Part shown: one piece after another, positions 45,102 through 57,396 of the stretch | Layout: the number at the start of each line of letters is the position of its first letter | Position numbering within the stretch: the stretch's first letter is position 1 | Assembly (NCBI GenBank): GCA_027924585.1 | Contig: BSBM01000123.1 | Location: forward strand, 17,624,001 to 17,688,000 | Reading direction: 5' to 3' | From: Larix kaempferi | Lineage: Eukaryota; Streptophyta; Pinopsida; Pinales; Pinaceae | DNA length: 64,000 nucleotides | Position numbers and translations under genes: made by a program | Notes under the pieces: generated by a model | The model's database searches: none | Told to the model about the DNA's origin: nothing | Seen by the model: the letters and a program-made list of their open reading frames with translations, nothing else

Positions 45102-45900
45102 AGTGCAGGTGGGATCTTCCTTGGTCAAGGGAAGTACACAATAGATATCCTGAAGAGATTTGGGATGATGGATTGCAAGGCCATGGCCACACCTATGGCA
45201 TCGAATCTGAAGCTTATATGTGATGCTTCATCTGAGCCGGTTGATGTCTCTATGTATTGTCAGATGATTGGTTCCTTGATGTACCTAACGAACAAGAGAC
45301 CAGACATTTGCTTTGCTGTGAACACATTGAGTCAGTTCCTGATAGATCCGAGGAGTGTTCACTTGGTTGCTGTAAAGCATGTTCTGAGGTACTTAAAGGG
45401 TACAGTGGATTATGGGCTCAAGTATGAAGTGAATCAAAAGTTTAACCTGCAGGGTTATGTTGATTCAGATTGGGCTGGCAGTGCTGCAGATAGGAAGAGC
45501 ACATCTGGATGCTGCTTCAGTATGGGATCAGGTGTGATCTCTTGGTTTAGTAGGAAGCAGTCCTGCGTAGCACTGAGTACAGCTGAGGCAGAGTATGTTG
45601 CAGCCTGTTCAACTAGTTGTGAGGCATTATGGCTACGGAAGCTACTGTCTAAGTTATTTGATCTCCCGTTGGATGCTACTGGTATCTTCTGTGATAACCA
45701 GAGTTGTGTGAAGCTGTCCGAGAACCCAGTGTTTCATGACAGGTCAAAACACATAGAGATCAAATATCACTATATCAGGGATATGGTGTAGAGAGGAGCT
45801 GTGAAGCTCCTGTATGTTGCGACGGACGAGTAGATTGTAGATGTGCTGACGAAGCCACTAGTCAGGGTGAAGTTCGAGTACTTCAGAGAGAAGGCTTGGC
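45102..45900 (+). pseudogene. Copia B RNase H
   Basis: 45,165-45,791 is open: PDICFAVNTLSQFL, YVDSDWAGSAADRKSTSG, SCVALSTAEAEYVAACS, FCDNQSCVKLSENPVF and HIEIKYHYIRDMV. All catalytic acids are present (YVDSDW, AEAEY, CDNQS). TAG at 45,789 and TAG at 45,831 in the same frame each sit at a likely former CAG; copia I has Gln at the first of them. The tail DVLTKPL follows. Confidence 0.92.
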
Positions 45901-46016
45901 GTTCTTCAGATCGAGGACACTTCAAGGAAGAAGTGATGGACACATTTGCTGAAGCCATTCCAAGCATGTTGGAAGGAGGATCCTTCACATGGCTGTGGAT
46001 GTAAGCACTGGATGAT

Positions 46017-46580
46017 GAACATCAGGATGATGTTCTGGTTTCTGCTTTGTATGATCAGTTGGATCATTTTTATATGTATGCATCATGTTGGATGCTGGAT
46101 ATGATCAGTTGGATCATTTATATGTATATGTATGTACGCATCATGTTGGATGCTGGATATGATCAGTTGGATCATTTATATGTATATGTATGTACGCATC
46201 ATGTTGGATGCTGGATATGATCAGTAGGATCATTTGTATGTATTTTGTATGCATCATGTTGGATTCTTGGACCATGTATCTGTATATGTATCAGGTGGAT
46301 ACATTGTATGATCGGGTGGATCATGTATGGTGATATGTATCATGTATTTGTATTTGTATCAGGTGGATACATTGTATGATCAGGTGGATCATGTATGATG
46401 ATATGTATCAGGTAGATACTTGGTATGCATCAGGTAGATGCATTATATGATCAGGATGATCGTGGATGATGAGCTTTAGGATGTTGCTCCAGATGACATG
46501 CAGCAGGATGTTGCAGTGATGATGACCAGGATGATCATGTGTACATCATGATGATGTATGGTGAGTATCAGGTTGATACT
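46017..46580 (+). repeat. Covarying hairpin array in copia B 3' region
   Basis: At least 11 short inverted repeats of the form arm-ATC, 5-base spacer (mostly AGGTN or AGTNG), GAT-arm. Examples: GAACATC/GATGTTC (46,017), ATGATC/GATCAT (46,051, 46,101, 46,159, 46,217, 46,376), TGTATC/GATACA (46,287, 46,355), TGCATC/GATGCA (46,426), TACATC/GATGTA (46,542), AGTATC/GATACT (46,564). The outer arm bases change in complementary pairs. About 58-bp tandem units make up the first part (46,050-46,240). Confidence 0.8.
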
Positions 46581-46599
46581 CCATGGCCGTGGATCAGGT

Positions 46600-47240
46600 T
46601 GTGCAGATGAGCATATAATTTGTCCCTAGGAGATTTGCAGATAGTCTTTCGAGGTTTTGCCTATGGCATGTAATTCGTACCCTGGGATATCTGGCAAATG
46701 TTCTTTCGAGGTTTTGCTTTGGGAGGACATATAATTTGGCCCTGGGAGATTTGCAGATAGTCTTTCAAGGTTTTTCCTATGGCATGTAATTCGTGCCCTG
46801 GGATATCTGGCAGATGCTCTTTCGAGGTTTTGTCCTATGGCATATAATCTGTCCCTGGGAGATCCGATAGGTTGGGCTATGTGCCCGTAATAAGTCCTTG
46901 GATGCTCTTGCGAGGTTTTGCCATGACCACATATAATCTAGCCCTAGGAGATCTGCAGATAGTCTTTCGAGGTTTTTCCTATGGCATGTAATTCGTGCCC
47001 TGGGATATCTGGCAGATGCTCTTTTGAGGTTTTGTGGTGACCACATATAATTTGTCCCTGGGAGATCCTATAGGTAGAGCTACGTGCTCGTAACAGCCGG
47101 GGATTCTCTTGCGAGGTTTTGTGGTGAGGTCACATATAATATGGCCCTGGGAGATCCTATAGGTAGAGCCGTGTGCTCGTAACAGCCTGGGATGCTCTTT
47201 TGAGGTTTTGTGACGCACGTAATAAGTCCTGAGGATTCCA
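46600..47240 (+). repeat. GGTTTTG minisatellite in copia B 3' region
   Basis: About ten imperfect units built on CTTTCGAGGTTTTG, CCTATGGCATGTAATTCGT and CCCTGGGAGATCTG, with spacings of about 65-125 bp. It lies just before the purine tract. The minus-strand frames through it (46,777-47,387) are repeat artefacts. Confidence 0.88.
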
Positions 47241-47453
47241 CAGTATGGCCAGTGATGACGAAGACCTGCAGGTAGTGGGCCTATATCCAGTATGAAAAAG
47301 GAATGGCTCTGTAGAACTTCCTATGACGAGTAGAGTCAGAGATTGGTTGAGATAGCAGCAGCAGTGATGATGACGATGACGATGCATCGATGATGATGAT
47401 CCCGAGAAGAAGACTTGTCTAGTAGATCTGTGTCGAGAAATATATTCCTAGTT

Positions 47454-47462
47454 AAGAGGGAG
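47454..47462 (+). promoter_or_regulatory. Polypurine tract of copia B
   Basis: AAGAGGGAG lies directly before the 3' LTR (TGTTGATG), the priming site for second-strand synthesis. Confidence 0.85.
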
Positions 47463-48066
47463 TGTTGATGTATATGTAACTTCGGAATGTATTTCATCTA
47501 TGTATTTCATATATACTTATTGTACCCTTATTAGAGATGTGTTATTCCTCTATAAGGAAGTGTCGTCATGTGGATTGACAAGTGTCGCAAGTGTGTGTAC
47601 TTGCCGATGGGTTATTAGACCACCATGTGGGGTCAACCCTGAATTATATATATTATAACGTGGATGTACCTAGCTAGACAAGTCGACACCATAAGGTCAC
47701 TGGGCAAACAGATTAGTATAAATAGAGATCAGGTGATCTCTATTTAGATCACTCGGAAAAGTATCTCACTCTCACTCAGAAAGTGGCACACTAGTGAGGA
47801 GGAGGATCATCTGCTACTAGGAGACTATCTCAGTGTATTTTGGTTGTACTTTGGTTGAGCCATTGCTCTCTCTATCTCTGAGGAAGTTGTGGGGTTTTTC
47901 ACCTTAGGGTTTTCCCCATGGAAACTCTGTGTCTCTTGTCTCTTATGTTTTTGATTCTTGTGATGCTTGTCATGCTTATTGTGATTGTCATGCATTGATA
48001 TACTGTATATGTTATTCTCTCAGCACAGATCCTAGAGTATTGTGAATTAATGCTCAAAATTTAACA
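47463..48066 (+). repeat. Copia B 3' LTR
   Basis: 604 bp, the same length as the 5' LTR, with about 19 differences by eye. The TATA palindrome at 47,719-47,746 is unchanged. It is followed by the second TAACA duplication and the rest of the LTR of gypsy C. Confidence 0.95.
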
Positions 48067-48071
48067 TAACA

Positions 48072-51000
48072 TCCCGAAAATACCAAAATAAAAAAAAAAT
48101 TATAATAGCAATAATTATCAAAGTCATTTAATGCGGAACATACAAATTAATTCGAATTCTTAACTAAGATAATTAATGACGATGACACGTCATAAATCTC
48201 AAATAAATAAGATATAATTGTAATTGCTACTTCAGATATAAGTGGATGTTAAACTCCTTAACGAAAGATTTTTTATGATTATGTATATGAGTACAGTTTA
48301 CAAATTTGTTTAAGTTCTTGGTTATTATTACATGCTATTACAGTTTGTACTATTATGATATTCTTGATGGAGTGCTGACAATTTGTTTGTATGTTGACGA
48401 AGGGGTCCTACGAGGCACCCTGGAGCTTACTTAGCTACGTTTAGCTAAGTCATTTGAATCTTGTTTCCATGTGCAGACTGCAGGTAAGAAATCCTATAAG
48501 ACAACATAAATTAAGAGTACTTGTGTCTTTCAATTCATCGTCAATGTAAAATCAAAATGCTAAGTACTTCCTTGCGACACCAGATACTGGAGGTATGGAT
48601 ACAAGGTTCTAATCCTAGATTATGTATTGTCTTATAAAGATCTTCAAGGTTATCATTCCAAGTCGTCCAAAAGTTCTGTTATGATGCTACATTCAATGTC
48701 ATAAGACTATTGTCATTAATATTAAATAGCGATACTACTATTTATTAAGTATGCTTTTATGAAGCTTGTAGAAACTAATGATTATTATTTTCAATACATA
48801 GTTAATATATATATACAGTATGGTGACTAGCGCTTGTATAAGTCTTGGCTGTAGAGTGTATCTCGTCAATGCTTAAACGATTCTTAAGATGACACTATAG
48901 TCTCGCCTTACATGGCCATCATAGCAAATTTAACGTAATTATGGTATATATATATGCTATGAACTAGCATTATAAAACTTCGTTTTTATGCTTACATAGA
49001 ACTTTAGAGATGAAATAGATATATCATAAAGTTGTTATGTATTTTCATAATGTATGGACAAGTAATTTCAATATTACGATGCCTAAGTTTTTAACTTAGA
49101 ACTATATTAAATATGCACTATATATTACAATGGTATGGTTTTCGTTAAGCCATGATTCAATTACACTATACAATTATATGTTATAATATGCAAAGATTTC
49201 TTTTATTAATATACAAACCTACGATGATTAAGGTGCAGTCCTAATTATACTTAGCACTATAGGACATTATCCTATGCAACCCATGAATACGATGCAAATA
49301 AAGCCTCTTAAAGGCTATGACCTAAACATTAGATTGAATCATATTATGAATATGCTCTCGTCCTAAGTTTTGTTAACGTATGTTTTGAAATCACCAAAGT
49401 CTCGTTATTGGAGTGATGAGTTGATGTGCATTAAATTTGTTGTTGATAGGTTGACAGGGTTATGATCATGAAATAAATGTTACGACCGAACTCCATAGTG
49501 GAAAACCTGGTTGTCAACCCACGTAGTCCATCCACGTGAAATTTGGTCGATAGTGTATCTAGGAGTTCTAACTGGCATGGTTACTATAACGCCTGTCCTC
49601 CACGCTGTACACGGTAATGTTCCTTGGCATGCAGGGTTGGCAATCCTTGTGGTTTTTGTAATTAATGTGATATCATTGCAATGTTTCTTGGATTTCAACG
49701 TAGCAACGTTGGCATCCTTCTTGTTCGTCGATCACACCAGATCTTGATCGTTGATTTGTGTAACCCTAACCATGTTGTATGTAGTGATAGCGAATTTCTC
49801 GGTCTTTCATTGTTACGCTGAGTTGAGGCCGACAGGCTGCCAAAATTTGGGGTTGGAGGAAGTTCTCTTCCAGGGTTTTGACCCTGTGACCTGCGAGAGG
49901 TAGTTTTTTTTAATAGTTGCAGGCTTGGCTTCGTGCCATAGAGCCACGATGTAGTAATATGAAATGTGGTTTTCTGTCAGCTGTTGAGAATAGTTTTGCA
50001 GTTTGTCTTTCGGCTCTTTCAAATGATGGTATCATCTTCTGGATTTTCTGCGTGTATAAGAGTTGCAACCAACCTCTGGTTTCGCTATAATGCTTGGAAT
50101 AAAACTTCTAAAGGGTAAGTAAATAAATGAAGAAATGTGACATGCTAAACTTTGTATTTTGTTTGTGTTAACAGGCTTTTAACCAATCGAATTTGTGATT
50201 TGGCAGGTGCCCTCTTCGCTGGAAGGTTTCTAAGCAAAGGGTTTTGAGAGAGGAAAGCTACTACTACTTCCTGGTAAACTCTAGTGGTTCTTGCAAAGCC
50301 TCGTAGGTGCCATTGATGTGTTTTTCTGTGTGCCAAGAGTTGGAAATCTTCGACTTGTATTAGTAATGGCCGAAAGGAAGTTTGAGCTTGTTTTGTTTTG
50401 ATATTATTCTGTAAGAGGTTGATCCTCAGTCTTGTATTTGATGTTCGGCTCAGTAGTGTTTTTGCTGAAGCTTTGGAACCGACTTCAAGTTGGTCTTGCA
50501 CCGTGAGTTGTTAAGTTTAGGGTAAAACCCTGTGTAGTTTCATGTTTCCATGGTCTCGGCTTAATGTTTAAAATGTCGAGGGTAATTATGTGTACTGTTT
50601 GTAAGGTCGTAATGTAATTCTCTGTTATAAAATTTTAAATGGAAGAACAAGAACCGAGGGTTCTTTTTGCATATGTAAACTATGGTTCGTTTCTTTGAAA
50701 TAAAACGATATATTTTTTAATACAGTTGAGAATATTGTGTAATGATATATGTTGTGTTTTTGCCGAACCACAAGGGTTGTTTTTGGCCTAGGGTTTTTAA
50801 GTTTGCATAACTCTATAAAGAAATGTATGCCTATAATCCGTCCTCATTAATGCTAATCTTGTTTTGGAAAATAGATGAAATAGTTTTACTGTTAAAATGT
50901 TTTTCGAAAGGGTTATGCCACCATGTTCTAGTTTCGTTTTACGATGGATACCCTACCTGTAACTTTCAAATGCTATCGGGCTTGTGCTAGGCTTTGTAAG

Positions 51001-52495
51001 CTAAGACTTAATCGTAGTAATGATAATCTTGATAATGTGTATGTTTTAATGCTAGGGATTGTAAGCTAATGTTTAGATATGAAATCATGCTTTCGGCTAT
51101 CTGCTAGATAAATCTTTAGATAGTAAACTTACCATATATAAAGATAGTATGGTTTTTAGAAAGTGATGACTAGGGTTTAGTAAGTTATAGAAGTTATCAT
51201 TCTCTGAAATAATGTCTATAGTTTGTCATAGAAGACTTGAGATATATATTATGATGTTTGTATACAGAGTTAGGGTTTGTAGTGTATTAGGTTTTGATAC
51301 TACTGTAATAAATATTCGATACTTGAAATCAAAGCAAGAAATTTAGTGAAGAAATAAAGTATGTATAATGTCAAGAAATCTATACATAAATTAGACTTTG
51401 TTTTCTTTCATGTATTAACAAAAGAGTTCTATATTACTGTCGATGCTATACAATAATTTTTACTATGTTTAAATATAGGACATAATTGTAAACATAACAC
51501 TTACTGTAATTATTTGTCCAATCAATGGCAATCTGCCTATCTCCCATCTCTCATTTAATTTGCTTCTCTATACTAGAGTACTATGCAGATAACAACATGG
51601 GAAAAATATAGAGATGATTATCTAATCAATAATTCACAGACTTTATCATTCATAATCAAACATAGATCAGAAATAAAATAAATTCTTTTACAAAACAGAG
51701 TTAGATAATTCTACCAAACAGAAACATTGAACTGTAAACAAAATAGGAACAACAAAACCTGGTTAGCTGTAGGGAAACAAACAGCCCAAGGAGCCTGTTC
51801 CACCCAACCAATTCCTGAAGACAGCCAAGTTTGTTGCCTTAGGACCCCCGAGCCTGTTCAATGAACCACCAGGAGGAAGAAACTTAGAAGCTTAGGACCT
51901 CCACTTGCAGTAGCAATAGTTATCCAGTCTTAAAGAGTTAGCAGTCAAAGGGACCTGCACCAGCACCTTTGGTTCTCCTTCTCAGAATAATTTGCAGACT
52001 TACAGTTGCATTCTCACATAGCCTCCCTATTCGAATCTCTCAGTGATCACCTGATGCACTTGAGGAATATTTCTGCAAAAAATATTTTTGTAAGAGCTGC
52101 CTGCTTAATTCGAATTTGCCTTATGTAGGTTCCCTAGGCCTTTTAGTGGTTTTACTGGTCATTTAATGAGCTTCCTGCTCACTCCCACCATCTGGGGGAT
52201 AATGCCACAATTTTAGGGGTAGTTGTCCCATAACCAATAGCTAGTGGTGAAGTGCAATTGCTGCCATCTGTCCCATGCCTTCTAACAGCTTCCATTCCTC
52301 CTAGTGGGTCAATGAGCACTCATTTAACAGTTCCCTTGGGTGTTTGTCTCCTACTTTAATTTATTAAATAATAATAATCAGTAATTACATTCATCCTTGA
52401 CCAAACTTGGTCATAATTACAAAACTTTGTAATTAAAATTTAACATAAAGTATTTTGCCAATAAAATAATATTTTCAGAATTTGGGTATGTGACA
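48072..52495 (-). repeat. Gypsy C 3' LTR, main part
   Basis: It continues the LTR whose first seven bases lie at 40,688-40,694, and ends GGGTATGTGACA. It matches 57,413-61,819 throughout with scattered substitutions and a few short indels. No coding function is supported: small open frames conserved between the two LTRs are explained by the recent common origin of the LTRs. Confidence 0.92.
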
Positions 52496-52512
52496 TACAC
52501 CCCCCCTTAAAT
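52496..52512 (-). promoter_or_regulatory. Polypurine tract of gypsy C
   Basis: The minus strand reads TTTAAGGGGGGGTGTA just before the LTR start TGTCACATACC. The G-rich run is a good tract, with four bases between it and the LTR. Confidence 0.7.
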
Positions 52513-52587
52513 CTTAACATCGTCCTCGATGTTGGTTAATCACTCTCTGAGTGTTCCTGAAACAGAGTTGGGTATGCTTCCTGCATA

Positions 52588-53700
52588 CTACTCCCAGGTT
52601 GCCTCTTCTGGGATAAGGTTCTTCCATTGCACCTTCACTTGCCCAATGGTGCAATTCCGGAGCAGAGTTTCCCTCCTTTCGAGGATACAGTCCGGTTCCA
52701 CCTGAAAATAGCCGTCTTGTCCCACCTGTACATCATTTAAGTTTATAGCATGAGTAGCATCGTGCACATACTTCTTTAAAAATGATATATGAAAAACATT
52801 ATGTATCTTTAAATTTGGTGGCAAAGCCAGTTGGTATGCCATTGGTCCAACCCTTGACAATATTTCGAAAGGACCACAATACCTGGGTGCCAACTTGGCA
52901 CAGCTTCCTAATTTCAATGAACTCTTTTTCGGTCTTACCTTGAGGAACATATGTTCACCAACCTGGAACTCTTTATGAGTCCTTTTTAGATCTTCTTGAC
53001 TCTTTTGTCTATCTTGGGAAGCTTTTAAATTTCCTTGTACCTGTTTCACAATTAGTTCTAACTCTTACAACAATTCAGGTCCTAAAACAACTCTGTTTAC
53101 TGGGTCATTCCAAGAAACAGGTGTATCACATTTCCTACCATAAATAATTTCAAATGGGCTAAGTCTGGCTGATGCATGATAATGGTTATTATATGCAAAT
53201 TCTGCTAAATGCAAATAGTCTTCGCACTTACCAGGCTAATCCTTAACATACATCCTCAGTAAGTCTTCCAAAACTTGATTCACCCTTTCTGTCTGTCCAT
53301 CTGTTTGTGGATGAAATGCTGTGCTGAAATTTAAGGTTGTATTCAACCTTTTAAATAAAGACCTCCAAAAGTTTCCAGTAAACTTAGAGTCACGGTTTGA
53401 AATTATCACTTTCGGTATACCATGTAGTCGAAAAATCTGCTTCATGAAGATTTTTGCAATGTCTGGAGCCTTATGAGCAGTCTTCATAGGTAAAAAGTGT
53501 GCTGCTTTGCTAAGTTTTTCTACTACCACAATGATAGAGTCATTTTGTTTCTGATTTTTGGGTAGTCTAGTAATAAAGTCTATGCTTATCACTTCCCATT
53601 TTCAACTCGGTATAGGAAATGGCTGCAACAATCCGGTGGGATGTTGGTGTTCAACTTTCACTTTTTGAAAATCCAAACATTTAGCTATGTACTCTGCTAC
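52588..53700 (-). pseudogene. Gypsy C integrase and chromodomain-like end
   Basis: The core (53,592-53,236) reads ISIDFITRLPKN, IISNRDSKFTGNFW and FHPQTDGQTERVNQVLEDL, so all three catalytic acids are present. The C-terminal part (53,049-52,588) reads LKLGSCAKLAPRYCGPFEIL, IHNVFHISFLKKY and then a chromodomain-like tail ending IPEEATWE. Stops lie just upstream of the core (TGA where Trp is expected), near 53,233 (TAG) and near 53,067 (TAA). Confidence 0.9.
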
Positions 53701-55476
53701 TTCATCTTTCATTCTAGGCCATTAGTATTCTTTCCTTAGCATAATAATGGTCTTCTGATAACCTGGATGGCCAGAGTAATGGCTTTTGTGCATCTCATTT
53801 AAAATTAGAATTTTTACTTCTGGTATGTTAGGTATATACAATCTATTTTTGTATAACAATAGTCCATTTTCCTTCACACTGTAATATGCCATAGAATTTT
53901 CAGAACTGTTATTTGTTGTATTTTCCTTTAATTTTCTGTATTCTTCATCCGTTTCACTACTTTCAAGGATCTGATTTTCTAAATATGTTGAGTAAGTACT
54001 GATGGCTGAAATAAAATTAAGTTTTGCTTTACGACTCAATGCATCTGCAACCTTGTTCTCTTTCCCTTTAATATGCTGAATTTTGAAATAATACTCACTT
54101 AGGAAAGTTAACCATCTAGCTTGTCTAGCATTCAGATTCGTCTGATCTAATAAATATTTCAGACCCATGTTGTCTATTAATAAGGTAAATTTTATGCCAA
54201 TAAGGTGGTGACGCCACATTTTTAAAGCATGAATTACTGCTAATAACTCTAAATCATAAGTAGAGTAGTTCTTCTCATGTATTTTTAGCTTTCTAGATTC
54301 ATATGCCACAGCATACCCTTCTTGTGTCAGGACTCCACCGAGTCCGTCATTACAAGCATCTGTGCAAACTATAAAATCCTTATTAGGATCCGTTATCCTT
54401 AGAATAGGTGCTATAGTCAATAATTCCTTTAACTTCTTAAAACTGTTTGTACATTTCTGATCCCACACAAATTTCTTCCCTTTCTTCCGCAAGGAGGTTA
54501 TGGGGTTTGCAATCTTCGAAAAACCCTCTATAAATTTTCTGTAATATCCAGTAATACCCATAAATGATCTTACATCTGACACATCCTTAGGAACCGACCA
54601 ATCATTAATGGATTTTATCTTGTCAGGGTCAACCGAGATTCCTTCTTTAGAAATTATGTGTCCTAAATATTGAATTTTGTCCTTGTGGAAGTCACACTTA
54701 CTAAACTTAGCGTATAGTTGATGATCTCTTAGAACTTGTAAGATAATCTGTAGATGTTCATCATGCTCTTCTATGCTTTTAGAATACACTAAAATGTCAT
54801 CTATAAACACAACAACAAACTTATCTAAGTATTTGTGCAGAATATTGTTCATCAAACACATAAATATAGCCGGGGCATTAGTCAAGCCAAATGGTATGAC
54901 TACGAACTCGTAATGTCAAAATCGAGTTCGAAAAGCTGTTTTGAAAATATCCTCATCCTTAACCTGCACTTGATGATATCCTGACCTTAGATCAATCTTT
55001 GAAAATATCGTTGCTCCTCGCAGCTGATCAAATAGATCATCTATGCGGGGCAACGGATAGCGATTCTTGATTGTCATCTTATTAAGCTGGCTATAATCTA
55101 TGCACAGTCTTAGGGTTCCATCTTTCTTCTTAACAAATATCACAGGTGCTCCCCAGGGAGACACGCTGGGTCTTATATAGTTTTTATCAATCAGCTCCTT
55201 TCACTCCCTGGGTCTTATATAGTTTTTATCAATCAGCTCCTTTAACTGTGACTTCAACTCATTTAATTCTAGTATATTCATCCTATATGGAGCTTTAGAA
55301 TTTGGCACTGCTTCTGGTATTAACTCGATGGTAAAATCTAAATCTCTTTTAGGAGGTAATCCTGGAATCTCCTCAGGAAAAACATCTTCAAAATCCTTTA
55401 GGACAGGTATGTCTTCTAGTTTCAGTTTGTCTTCTTTACAAATAAACTCATCATTTACTACATTTATTGCAAACAA
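53701..55476 (-). pseudogene. Gypsy C reverse transcriptase and RNase H
   Basis: RT starts in 55,476-55,201 (IPGLPPKRDLDFTIELIP), continues in 55,164-54,916 ([31 protein letters not shown]) and 54,885-53,722 ([11 protein letters not shown] active site, then RNase H with [28 protein letters not shown] and ADALSRK). The integrase zinc-finger start HPGYQKTI is at the end, and its second Cys appears as Phe downstream (KCLDF). A 42-bp in-frame duplication at 55,166-55,249 introduces a TGA, and another TGA separates the last two pieces. Confidence 0.92.
55166..55249 (-). repeat. 42-bp in-frame duplication in gypsy C RT
   Basis: Two adjacent 42-bp copies start CTGGGTCTTATATAG at 55,166 and 55,208. 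They encode the [11 protein letters not shown] segment twice. The length is a multiple of three, so the frame is kept, but the junction creates a TGA. Confidence 0.9.
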
Positions 55477-56501
55477 CTGACATCCTTTCCTTTCCTAACT
55501 TCCCTCTTTACTTGCATGGCTGAAATCTGTCTAAGGGTTACCTTTCTTGGAATACCTTTTACTTCTACAGTTTCTCCTTCATCATTTAAACACGTAAAAC
55601 TTTTCTCATAACAGTTCAGAATGACATGATGGGCTTCCAACCAGTCCATTCCGATTATAATGTTATAGGATCCTAAAGGTAAAACATTCAACTTGATTTG
55701 GGTTTTTAACTGATTCATGTATAAAGCACAACTTTCGATAAAATCTGATACTTTCCTCTTTGTTCCTGTTGCTAGTCTAACTAACCAAGATTTATTGAAC
55801 TTTTCTGTTTTCAATTTAAAACTTTCTACAATGTCTGGTGAAATATAACTTAAGCTAGCACCAGGATCAACCAAAATAGTAACAGGATGATTTTGTAGCA
55901 TACCTTCAATCTCTACCATAGAGATTTGATGATCTGCTTGTCTGTTGTCGAGTGCTGCATTGATTCTGGGCATCTCTCTTGCCAAGTCTCCAACAGTAGG
56001 TTTAGTCTGAATAGAATGAATGATGTTAGCTATCCACTTCCTCTTGGGGCATTCTGATGCATAATGGGGACCTTGACACTCAAAACATTTGATAGGTTCC
56101 TTTTGATCATTAGCCCTGGTAGCATTGGGAGTGTTTCTAGGAGCTGTAAAATTTTGCTGCTGGCTGTTTCTGGGGTTGTTTCCTTGAAAATTTTGATTTT
56201 GAATTTTTTTCTTTTGGAAACCAGAATTCCCATTAAACCTGAAATTTTTCTTTTTCAGCTCAAAATTACTGGGTTTATGACTTTTCAAGTTTGACATTCC
56301 TTCTCTTTTCTGATTAGTGTCATAACAAAAAGTTGCTTTCCTCATGGCCTCTTCTAAGGTCTTTGGGTTGTCATACTCGATTCTGTCCTTATTATTGAAA
56401 GGTAGACAGCTCAAGTATCTTTGGATCTTCGGTTTTTCTTCTACGAGATATGGTACATATCTTAGTAAATTCAGAAATTTACTGTTCATTTCCTTGTTCA
56501 T
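55464..56501 (-). pseudogene. Gypsy C gag zinc knuckle and protease
   Basis: 345 open residues. A gag part is followed by an Asn/Gln-rich linker, a knuckle CFECQGPHYASEC (CX2CX3HX4C, one residue shorter than the copia type) and a retropepsin region ILVDPGASLSYIS, where Pro replaces the usual Ser/Thr after the catalytic Asp. GMDWLEAHHVILNC follows, typical of gypsy proteases. The frame overlaps that of RT by a few codons. The Met at 56,501 is internal. Confidence 0.88.
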
Positions 56502-57266
56502 ACTTCCCAGTTTTAAGTCATAGAACTCCTTCGATTTTTCTTCATAGTATTGTTCCGATAAGAAATTCTTTTTGAAATATCGTTTGAAGGTACTCTAGCT
56601 TACATCCTTGTCCTTGATTCCCTTCACTCTTTTGATGTCCTGCCACCAAATATCTGCCTTGCCAGTCAAGTTGTAGATTGCCATCTTTGCCTTCAAAGAT
56701 TCAGAATAATCATATATTTGAAAATACTTTTTCATGCCAGACAGCTAAGCTTCTGCTGTCTCTCCTTTTTCAGTTTCACCATTGAAGGTTGGGGGTTTGA
56801 TTTTCTTGAACTCCCCAGAAATTTTCTCATACTATTTGTGACTTTTCTTTTTGGGTTTGTAGTCCCCTTCACTGCTGTCACTTGAATAATTTCTTTTCTT
56901 TTTCCGTTTTTCATGGGCAGCTTCTGATGATGTTGAAATGCTATTTGCATCATCCGTTTTCATCTTTTTACTTCTACCTGAATGAGGTAAATCTTCAATC
57001 TTGGAAATATTCTCAATTTCTCTGTATTATTCATCAGTTGGGCATTGTTCAAACAGTACTTGATTTAATTCTTCTTGTGCCTTCAAAATTTTCTCATTGT
57101 CTTGTTTTACAGATATGATTTCTGCCTCTAATTCTTGAAATGCTCGTAATAATTCTGACGAACCGTCGTTTACTTCGCCATGGAATTCCTCTCCTTCGAA
57201 ATGCCTTCCTGTGCTATGACTATTGGGTTGAAATCTGTCTTCTAAATGTTCAGCTGATCCTTCCAT
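56502..57266 (-). pseudogene. Gypsy C gag N-terminal part
   Basis: It begins with an open piece (57,266-57,027, 79 residues) rich in Glu and Gln that looks coiled-coil (ELEAEIISVKQDNEKIL) and ends at a TAA. Broken frames rich in Lys follow to 56,502. ATG at 57,266 lies 131 bases after the primer site, a plausible gag start. Confidence 0.7.
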
Positions 57267-57396
57267 ACTTGTAACTCAAAATAATTTCTGTATAACACAA
57301 TAGTTTAATTTTTTTTTGAATTCGTAAAAGTTTTGCTGTAAATAAATTTTTTTGCTGCATGTTCTTGGATCTTTTTCAGGCCTAGAGTTCGAACAT

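Larger units (their letters stand above)
40695..48066 (+). mobile_element. Copia B, nested in the left LTR of gypsy C
   Basis: 7372 bp with two 604-bp LTRs (40,695-41,298; 47,463-48,066), TG...CA ends and perfect target duplication TAACA (40,690-40,694; 48,067-48,071). By eye the LTRs differ at about 19 positions, mostly transitions, so this is the youngest layer. Primer site, gag-PR-INT-RT-RH order, a 1.4-kb repeat-rich 3' region and a purine tract are present. Stops and a frameshift make it non-autonomous. Confidence 0.95.

Noticed and set aside
46777-47387. Overlapping minus-strand frames rich in repeated NLKRASARYPRA-like text
   Set aside because: They are products of the minisatellite in the 3' region of copia B, antisense to the element.
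49511-49747. 78-codon hydrophobic plus-strand frame, also present at 58,857-59,093
   Set aside because: Both copies lie in the two LTRs of gypsy C, antisense to it. Their similarity follows from LTR identity, and substitutions do not favour conserved residues.
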